From Polyrhizophydium stewartii (taxonomy: Eukaryota; Chytridiomycota; Chytridiomycetes; Rhizophydiales): a stretch of DNA of 15,287 nt. The translations under genes were made by a program, and so were the position numbers. Below the pieces are notes generated by a model that saw only the letters and a program-made list of their open reading frames with translations, made no database searches and had not been told where the DNA came from. Shown piece after piece: positions 9,460 to 15,287 of the stretch; position 1 is the stretch's first letter; every line of letters begins with the position of its first letter. Location: NCBI GenBank assembly GCA_027604665.1, contig JADGIZ010000350.1:1-15287 (forward strand), written 5' to 3'.

Positions 9460-9537
9460 CGCGGATCACGCGATGCGGTGGTTTCTGCCAATGAAACGTT
9501 TTCTCAGTCTCTGAGCAATCTGGGCGACGACACATCC
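9460..9537. promoter_or_regulatory. Short divergent promoter between PCH2 and KEL3
   Basis: Only 78 bp separates the longest PCH2 start from the KEL3 ATG (240 bp if PCH2 begins at 9297). A CCAAT pentamer lies at 9488-9492 on the plus strand, but it is so near the KEL3 ATG that it may be in the leader. No TATA box is visible. Confidence 0.35.
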
Positions 9538-12415
9538 ATGGGCCGCAGCACCAAGAAGAAGGCGGCCGCCGGCGCCAAGGGAGCCAAGAGCAAGACCAAG
9601 GTAGCCATGCGCTCTCCAACCGCGCCGTAGAGATTCATCGCCAAGGCATGGCCGCGCGGGACGGCGTCTGCAGAATGCTGATTGTCAAGCCGCCATTCCA
9701 GGAGGAGTCCAAAAAGCTCAAGAAGGAGGCCAAGAAGCGCAAGGAGGAGCTGGGCCTCGAGGAGGAGGAGGATATTGATGCGATCCTGGCCGACTTCAAG
9801 CGCGAGCAGGAGGCGCAGTTCCTTGTGACCGAGGAGGCCGACTGCGCCCCGCCGACTCGGCGCGCAGGCGCCTCGCTGTCGGTGAACCCGCTCAACCCGA
9901 CTGAGCTGCTGCTGTTTGGCGGCGAGTACTACGACGGCCAAAAGGTCCACATGTACAACGAGCTGTACCGGTGCGTGTGTGGAAAGGCTTAGGAGTTGTT
10001 GTGCAATGCGTGCAGCCATGCGAGTCTTGCGACCTTGGCATGCTGATGCGCTCGGGCTTGATCCCCGTCACAAGATTCAACACCGAGAAACGAACGTGGA
10101 GCAAGATCACATCCCCCAACTCGCCCGGCCCGCGCTCGTCGCACCAAGTGGCCATCACGCCCGCAGGCCGGCTGTTCCTCTGGGGCGGCGAGTTTGTGAG
10201 TCCGAACCAAACGGGCTTCTTCCACTACAAGGACTTTTGGACGTGCGACCTGGCGGCCAAGGAGTTTACCTGGGAGCAGCTCGACATCAAGGGCCGGCCG
10301 CCGCCGCGCTCGGGCCACCGCATGGTGCAGTGGAAGCATCTGTTTGTCATGTTTGGCGGGTTCTTTGACAACTACACCGAGACGCGATAGTTGAGTTGTT
10401 TGTTTTGTGCCTCGCTGCCAATCAGAGTCCAAGTGTGCACGGGTCTGGGAAGCAGGATGCTGACGCTGCCTGCTTTTTTGGGGGCCTGCTGACAGCTACG
10501 ACGACCTGTGGGTGTTTGACACGCTCAACTTTGTCTGGGTCAAGCTCGACCTGCCCGAGCCGCGTCCGACCGCTCGCTCGGGCTTCCAGATGTTTGCACA
10601 CGGCGACCTGGTGTGTGTGTATGGCGGGTACTGCAAGACGGTCGTCAAGGGCAAAAAGTCGGTTGGCCGCGTGCACTCGGACATGTGGGTGCTGCGCATG
10701 TCGTCGCAGCTCGACGCCATCCGGTGGGAGCGGCGCAAGAAGGCCGGCGGACTCGGCCCGACGCTGCGCAGCGGATGCACCATGACGGTGCACAAAGGCC
10801 GCGCGATCATGTTTGGCGGCGTGTCGGACGTGCAGGAGTCGGACGAGACGCTCGAGTCGGTGTACCACAAGGACATGTTCCAGTTCAATATTGGTGCGAT
10901 GGCGCCATCGTTGCGCGGCTGGCGTGGCGCTCGGCCAGAGACTGACATCGGAGCTGGGTTTTGCAGACTCGAACAAGTGGTTCCCGCTCACATTGCGCAT
11001 GGCCAAGAAGCCCAAGAACAAAAACAAGAAGAAGCAGAAGAAGAAGACGAAGAAGAAGAAGGCTGCTACTGCTGCTGCATCCTCGGCCGGGGGCAAGGGA
11101 AAGGGCAAAGGAAAGCGCCGGGGGGATTCGAGCAACAGCGACAGCGACAGCGGCAGCGACAGCCCGTCAGATGCATCCGATGACGACAGCGACGCGTCCG
11201 AGTCTGAATCCGAGTCGGAGCCCGAGCCCGAGGCGCCGCATCCGTGCGAGCGCTTCAGCACGATGCTCACCGTGTCCAAGAACACGCTGTATCTGTGGGT
11301 GTCTGCCGATGCGCGGGGATGCGACGCATTCCTCAAAGTCCCGCTCGTGGTGTTTCCGCTTTGCTTATTTTGTGCTTCGTGGTGCTGACATTGCGAGCGC
11401 AGGTACGGAGGGCTCATCGAGGATAAGAAGAAGGAGATCACGCTCAACGACATGTGGGCGCTCAATCTGGACAAGCTCAACGAGTGGGTGCCGATCCTCG
11501 AGGACAATGCCTTTACGAGCCAGTGGCTTGGCGAGGAGAGCGACGATGACGAGAACGACGACGACGACGACGACGACGAAGGCGGCGAGGATGAGGAAGA
11601 CGACGAGGATGATGACGACGACGACGATGACGATGACGACGAAGTGGAAGAAGACGGCGATGCCGGTGAAGGCGGAGCTGGGCCGTCCGGTGTCGCTCAG
11701 GATGAGTCAGTGAACAAGGACGACGATGAGGATGAAGAAGAGCAAGATACCAAAAAGCGCGGAAAGAGCGGAAAGAAACAGAAGCCTGCCAAGAAGAGGC
11801 AGGACTCCAAAAAGACGCGCAACGACGGCGAGCCGGACAACGATGGCGCGGCGGCTTGGGCAGGCTCTCCCGCGGCGCAGCCAAGGCCGGGCAAGTCCAA
11901 GAAGAGCAAGAAGGACAAGCATGCTGCGGATAGTCCTGCTGCTGATGCAGAGGCGGGCGATGCGTCTGGCCGCGTCGCGGATGTTTTGTCTGCCACGTCG
12001 CAGCTGTCGCTGGATGCTGCTGCGACGCCCATGACGGATGAGGAGCGCGCGCGGCTGATCGCGGCCGAGCCGCTCGTGCACGGTGAGGAGCCCTGATCTT
12101 TCGCCGCCGCCGTCTCAGCGGGCGATATTCGATGCATGCGGCTGACAAGCAATGCTCTCTGCAGAGACGCTGCGCGACTACTTTGCGCGCACGTCGGTGC
12201 ACTGGCAGAACGTTGCGCTGCAGGATTCGTCGCGGACGGGCAAGGCGCTGCGACGCGTTGCATTTGAGCTTGCGCAGGAGCGGTTCGACGCCGCGCAGCC
12301 CGAGCTGGAGGAGATGCGCGAGCTGCTGCGGCAGAACGAGGCGGCAGCCGCTGCGACAGCCAAGGCGGCTGCCGAGCGCGCGGCAGAGCAGCGCACGTCG
12401 CGCAACCGGCGGTGA
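9538..12415 (+). CDS. KEL3: Kelch-repeat protein Kel3/KLHDC4
   Basis: Kelch beta-propeller protein orthologous in architecture to yeast Kel3 and human KLHDC4; the molecular function is poorly defined. Seven exons: 9538-9600, 9702-9970, 10075-10389, 10496-10893, 10967-11294, 11403-12082, 12165-12415, giving 767 aa in frame. A Lys-rich N-terminus (MGRSTKKKAAAG, then KKLKKEAKKRKEELG) precedes kelch units marked by GG pairs: LLLFGGE, LFLWGGE, FVMFGGF, VCVYGGY, AIMFGGV and LYLYGGL, most with a preceding RSGH/RSGF-type turn. Between the fifth and sixth unit lies a poly-Lys then Ser/Asp/Glu insertion (about residues 360-440); human KLHDC4 also has a basic and acidic insertion there. After the propeller come WVPILED, a long Asp/Glu tract, Lys-rich NLS-like clusters and the C-terminal RDYFARTSVHWQ segment with a helical Ala-rich tail. 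It is longer than yeast Kel3 (about 650 aa) or KLHDC4 (520 aa), mainly through charged tracts. Nuclear or nucleolar location is suggested by these tracts only. Confidence 0.95.
11001..11233 (+). repeat. Low-complexity Lys then Ser/Asp/Glu coding tract in KEL3
   Basis: AAG-rich run coding mostly lysine, a Gly-Lys alternation, then AGC-GAC repeats coding Ser-Asp and a GAG-rich end. It sits inside the propeller between two kelch units and remains in frame. Confidence 0.85.
11531..11665 (+). repeat. GAC/GAT/GAG acidic coding tract in KEL3
   Basis: Nearly uninterrupted Asp/Glu codons, with a run of eleven Asp, immediately after the last kelch unit. Acidic tails at this point are also known in human KLHDC4. 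On the opposite strand it gives misleading open frames. Confidence 0.9.
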
Positions 12416-12614
12416 CGGCATTACAGTATGGGGAATTTAGATAACCAACAATGTCGCCCATGTGTCTGCAGTGCGTGTATCTGTGTGTGGCGGGAGTACA
12501 CGAAAGGGTTGCACGATAAGCGAGCGGGAGGGAGTGAGAGAGTGGATACCAGATGGATGTGGCCGCCGGATAAGCACCACTCGAGGTTTGCCCAACGGAG
12601 ACAAGCAGCGACAG

Positions 12615-13655
12615 ATGGTGCTCGGACGCCGTCTCGCGGGCAAGCGGCGAGCGCGCGGGCGACGATGGCTGACACGGCTTCGTCCCCTATGCCGCGGACG
12701 CTCTCCTTCCGCCTGCCCGCGGCCACGCCCCCAGAGCCACCAGACGTGCCAGGTCCCCGCAGACACTGTCAAGCAGCTCGAGGTGCGCCAGCGCCGTCGC
12801 CACCCTTGTCCCGCCGAGCTGGGGCGAGCTGACACCTGCCGCTCGCCTCATGGCGGCAACATTCCCCGCGCACATGCTCCCGTGCGACAGAGCCTTCGCT
12901 TCCGGTGCGTCTGCGGCCGAGCGTGCCTGCGCGGCTGCCGCGTCCAGGCGTGCACTGACGGGAACCCGCCGCGGCGGGCTGCAGCAAGGCCAAGTCCAAC
13001 GCAGCCCTGATCCTCAAGATCGACGTGCCGACGCTGACGGTAGGGGAGGGGGTGCCAGCGCTTTCAGGCGGGCAGCGCGCAGCCGGCTCTGCCGATGCGC
13101 GCGGGTCCGGCGGCTGCAGTTGGTGTGCTGACGCAGTGCGTGGGCGAGTGCAGGTTGTCCAGGACGAATATCTGGACAACACGACGCTGGGTGAGACGGG
13201 GCATTGAAAGATGCAGAGCAAGTCAGCTTCCCCCCGCTGACGCTGGCTTGACCGGCATCTGTGCACGGCGCGGGATCATCTGTGCAGAGGAGGTGCAGGA
13301 AAACCTGCCCGACTCGACGCCGCGGTTCATCGTCCTCAGCTACGAGATGCGCCACAAGGACGGACGCATCTCATACCCGCTCGTAGGTCTCTATTACAAG
13401 TTGCGTGTGGTCTGGCTGAAACCGATCCCCGAGGATATGCAGAGGGAGTGGCGGCGGGCGGCTCGATCGGCTGACATCGAACGCGGCAGCCCGGACGGAT
13501 CGAGCACCAACAACCGCATGCTGTACGCCAGCACGCGGTCGTATCTGTTCCAAAAGGCCGAGATCTCGGGCAAGGTGTTTGACCTGACGGACGCAGAGGA
13601 CCTCACAGACGACTGGATGGTGCAGAAGCTCGAGGCGTCGCTCACGCGGCCGTGA
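12615..13655 (+). CDS. AIM7: Glia maturation factor homolog (Aim7/GMF, ADF-homology domain)
   Basis: ADF-H protein of the GMF branch, which binds Arp2/3 rather than actin and promotes actin branch disassembly. Seven exons: 12615-12617, 12735-12782, 12891-12904, 12985-13039, 13154-13190, 13288-13399, 13490-13655. They total 435 nt, giving 144 aa (human GMFB 142). The product aligns to GMF without gaps over most of its length: QVPADTVKQLE, SLRFRKAKSNAALILKID, LPDSTPRFIVLSY, KDGRISYPLV, NNRMLYAS, KVFDLTDAEDLTDDW. The first coding exon appears to be the ATG alone, followed by GTGCTC and a 117-nt intron with a GGCTGAC branch and no AG before its CAG acceptor; this yields MSHQTCQVP, similar to the MSES start of animal GMF. 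If that intron is not used, the same ATG reads on into 39 extra, mostly basic residues. The domain is certain; exon 1 is probable. Confidence 0.92.
12891..12904 (+). other. AIM7: 14-nt microexon of the GMF gene
   Basis: Coding exon AGC-CTT-CGC-TTC-CG flanked by CAG and GTGCGT. It supplies SLRF and two bases of Arg of the conserved F/L-R-F-R-K segment. No AG dinucleotide occurs between the upstream CTGAC (about 12829) and its acceptor at 12889-12890. Without it the GMF alignment loses five residues. Confidence 0.8.
13400..13489 (+). other. AIM7: Stop-free 90-nt intron (3n) in the GMF gene
   Basis: Begins GTTGCG and ends GGCAG with CTGAC at about 13471. It is divisible by three and has no stop in the reading frame, so an unspliced message encodes a 30-residue insertion in the ADF-H domain. 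Removal restores YYNPDGSSTNN, which matches the GMF family length. Confidence 0.8.
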
Positions 13656-13673
13656 GCTCACGTGGCCGTGAGC
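13648..13673. repeat. Palindrome and direct repeat at the GMF stop codon
   Basis: A perfect 12-bp palindrome CGTGAGCTCACG (13651-13662) spans the TGA. GGCCGTGAG occurs twice (13648-13656 and 13664-13672). GCTCACG and CGTGAGC (13656-13662 and 13667-13673) can pair as a 7-bp stem with a 4-base loop. It may affect 3'-end formation, or be chance in GC-rich sequence. Confidence 0.5.
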
Positions 13674-14094
13674 GCTCGCCGGATCGGGCAAACGGGACAC
13701 TTGGCGTCTCTGCCCGTGTCCGGGCGAGCGATCTTGGCAGCATCCGCACTGCCAAGAAGAAGCGTGCCATGCCGCTGTGTTGAATGCAGTTGATTGCCAT
13801 CGTGTCGTGTGACCGCAGATCTGCGCGCATGTGTAATCCTGTGATATGCAAGCTGCCGGGCGGGCAGCGTGGCGAGCAGCGGGCAGAGAGAGCCGCGCCG
13901 GTCCGAGAGAATACCAAACAGGCGCCAGCAGTCTGGAAGAGAACAAGAGCCGGGGCAGCCGGATGGCGGGTGTTCTTGGGTTGGCTGGGTGAGGAGGGGA
14001 AAAGTGGTGAGGAGAGGACAAAGGTGGAATACCGCATCTGCCCAGCGTGAAAACAAAAAAAGGAAATCAGAGGGAGTTTGGAGGGAGGAGGGCC
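13674..14094. other. Convergent intergenic region, no gene seen
   Basis: Between the GMF and ERV14 stops, holding both 3' ends. An A-rich patch (14049-14066) near the ERV14 side is T-rich on the minus strand. No canonical AATAAA, tRNA or conserved coding frame was recognised. Confidence 0.55.
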
Positions 14095-15078
14095 TTATTT
14101 CGACGTGGAGATGAGTGCCTCGATCATGCGATAGAGATAGTAGAAGAACGAGATGAGATAAAAGATGAGCTTGAAAAAGGCCTCCCGCTTCTGCGAGTTG
14201 ACGGTGCGGAAGATCTCGGTTGCATCGTACATGTGGCGGTTGTTGGCGATCCTGGAAAGATTGATGGTCAGCACATGGGGAGGTCGTCAATACGGCGCAT
14301 CAGAGCGAGCAGGCGGCAGCGGCGGTACTTGCTTGTATGCGTGCCATGCGACCAGCGGCGTGTTGAGCAGCATCGCAGTCCAGTTGCCGGTGATCAGGAA
14401 CAGGGCCCACAGCACGGCGTGCAGAATGTGCTCGGGCATGACGAACTGGCGGAGCCGGGCGACCGCACGTGCGCGGAGGGCAAGCGGCGTGTCCGCGTTC
14501 GACCGGGGCATGGTTGCCGCCGCAGCCGTGGAATGGCGCCGGTGCGGGAGTGAGCATCGCTGGGAGACAAAGAAACACATCTGCTGCTGCTGCGGCGGCG
14601 GCAGCGACCCACCTGGTTGAGCTTGTTGCAGAGGTCGATGGGGTTGATGTAGTCGGACTCGAGGTCCGAGAACATGATGATCTGCGCGGGGCAGCGGGCG
14701 GCGCCGATAGCAGTGCGTGCGTGCGTGCGTGACAGGAGGTCGGGGACGCAGACGCCAGACACTCGGTCGTCAGCAAGGAGGCGCAGACGGAGCAGGGGGT
14801 TGGAGAGCCGGGCGGAGCAGGCTCGTGCGGCAGGCGTCGCCGGGGCTCGGCGGCTCGACTGCAGGGTGCGGCTGCCTCGGTGGCGCGCAGGTATGCACGC
14901 CGCAGGGTGCAGGCGAGGCCTGCAGCGGGGGCACAGCAGGTCCCCGGTCGGCCAGAAGCGCCCCGAACGAGGAGAGCGAAGCAAGAGGCGGCTGGGGCTG
15001 CGGACTGCTCACAAAGAAGACCATGCCAAAGAGCAGGACGGCCGAGACGATGAGGGCGAACAGGAACAGCAGCTGCAT
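14095..15078 (-). CDS. ERV14: Cornichon-family ER export cargo receptor Erv14
   Basis: COPII cargo receptor cycling between ER and Golgi that helps export of membrane proteins. Four exons on the minus strand: 15078-15013, 14681-14613, 14445-14333, 14251-14095; 405 nt, giving 134 aa (yeast Erv14 138). Residues 1-22 are the first membrane segment (MQLLFLFALIVSAVLLFG, then MVFF). Next comes the family signature IIMFSDLESDYINPIDLCNK and LNQ, a second hydrophobic region (HAVLWALFLITGNWTAMLL) after FVMPEH, the conserved HMYDATEIFRT motif at residues 89-99, and the final membrane segment FKLIFYLISFFYYLYRM, with ISTSK at the end. Intron 1 is 331 nt, by far the longest in the window; intron 2 is 167 nt. 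Intron 3 appears to be GC-AG (see separate entry). The frame and family length are preserved exactly, so the gene looks functional. Confidence 0.95.
14252..14332 (-). other. ERV14: Apparent GC-AG intron in ERV14
   Basis: Minus-strand donor AA|GCAAGT and acceptor TTTCCAG|G, with GTGCTGACC as branch site. Only this donor gives the right phase: TAC-AA plus G then ATC-GCC-AAC, producing HAYKIANNRHMYD, the same length as the family's segment. The GT three bases downstream would shift the frame. Confidence 0.8.
14682..15012 (-). other. ERV14: Long first intron of ERV14 with GTGC microsatellite
   Basis: 331-nt intron, donor GTGAGC, acceptor CGCGCAG. It contains a GTGC tetranucleotide repeat of about four and a half units (14713-14730 on the plus strand). 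No family sequence is missing from the flanking exons, so no hidden exon is needed. I looked for snoRNA C/D-type boxes and found no convincing set. Confidence 0.7.
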
Positions 15079-15287
15079 GCGCGCAGCGTGCGGGGCGGGC
15101 GTCCGGTTCGGCGGACAACGCGTTGGAGCGGCGAGGGCGCGCGGGAGTGCGGGAGCGTCGCGCGGCGGGCGGGGGGTGTCAGCGCCTGGCGGGGCTGCGC
15201 TGGGCCTGGCGCGCTTCGTGCCATCATTTTCGTGATCTTGGGTCGAGCGCGACGCACCGCGACGGCTGCCAAGCGGATGCTGCTGCC
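15079..15287. other. Upstream region of ERV14 at the window edge
   Basis: GC-rich sequence holding the presumed ERV14 promoter. No TATA box or conserved coding frame was recognised. Any gene further right lies outside the window. Confidence 0.4.

Noticed and set aside
10387..10390. Apparent in-frame stop (TAG) in KEL3 after ETR
   Set aside because: The donor lies inside it (TA|GTTGAG); splicing to 10496 converts it to TAC and continues as YYDDLWVF, so it is not a nonsense mutation.
10422..11507. Long open frame on the minus strand (361 codons)
   Set aside because: It is antisense to KEL3 exons and introns, and its Ser/Asp and Phe/Leu runs are mirror images of the Lys and Ser/Asp coding tracts. 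No family features are seen.
11513..12421. Minus-strand frame rich in Arg and His (302 codons)
   Set aside because: Reverse reading of the Asp/Glu-coding tract of KEL3; composition is fully explained by that.
13095..13287. Upstream continuation of the last GMF frame
   Set aside because: The frame in this stretch reads through intron sequence; the exon 13154-13190 is used in another frame and fits GMF without gaps.
14580..14605. CTG/CGG triplet run considered as a repeat array or CRISPR-like element
   Set aside because: Short and imperfect, inside an ERV14 intron, with no spacer structure.
14300..15118. Minus frame of 272 codons over the ERV14 locus
   Set aside because: It crosses three ERV14 introns and exons in the wrong frame; the spliced cornichon product explains the locus.
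15009..15272. Minus frame of 87 codons at the right edge
   Set aside because: It overlaps ERV14 exon 1 in another frame and has no recognisable feature.

Overview
The window is nuclear DNA of an intron-rich, GC-rich fungus, most probably a basidiomycete. Spliceosomal introns of about 62-120 nt recur in nearly every gene, with GTGCG- or GTGAG-type donors, CTGAC-like branch sites and CAG acceptors. All recognisable proteins are eukaryotic. The high intron number (six in a 144-residue protein) argues against ascomycete yeasts. I cannot place it more finely from sequence alone.

Layout, left to right: (1) <1-1278, +, 3' part of a Grx3/4-type monothiol glutaredoxin with two CGFS domains; (2) 1416-2593, -, GID8, a LisH-CTLH subunit of the GID/CTLH ubiquitin ligase; (3) a 757-bp divergent intergenic region; (4) 3351-4086, +, a secreted DUF3455-like protein with a TATA box; (5) about 4482-7387, +, a 917-aa low-complexity protein I do not recognise; (6) 7384-9459, -, the AAA+ ATPase Pch2/TRIP13, whose stop codon overlaps that of gene 5; (7) 9538-12415, +, the Kel3/KLHDC4 kelch protein; (8) 12615-13655, +, glia maturation factor (Aim7/GMF, ADF-homology family); (9) 14095-15078, -, the cornichon/Erv14 cargo receptor. 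The last 209 bases hold no gene I can support.

I rebuilt exon structures by hand, requiring consistent splice phase and agreement with family alignments. In genes 2, 4, 6, 7, 8 and 9 the summed exons are divisible by three and give the expected domain order with no frameshift. Gene 5 also keeps frame, but its start is unsure. Gene 1 is cut by the left edge.

The genes are unrelated housekeeping functions (iron-sulfur/iron sensing, regulated proteolysis, HORMA remodelling in meiosis and checkpoint, actin debranching, ER export). I see no operon-like module, mobile element, CRISPR array, tRNA or rRNA. The noteworthy points are gene-structural: overlapping tail-to-tail stop codons, an apparent start-codon-only coding exon followed by a 14-nt microexon, an apparent GC-AG intron, a stop-free intron of 90 nt, a duplicated glutaredoxin domain, and the unrecognised protein with evenly spaced TD/TQT motifs. 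I found no clear evidence of a wholly new system.
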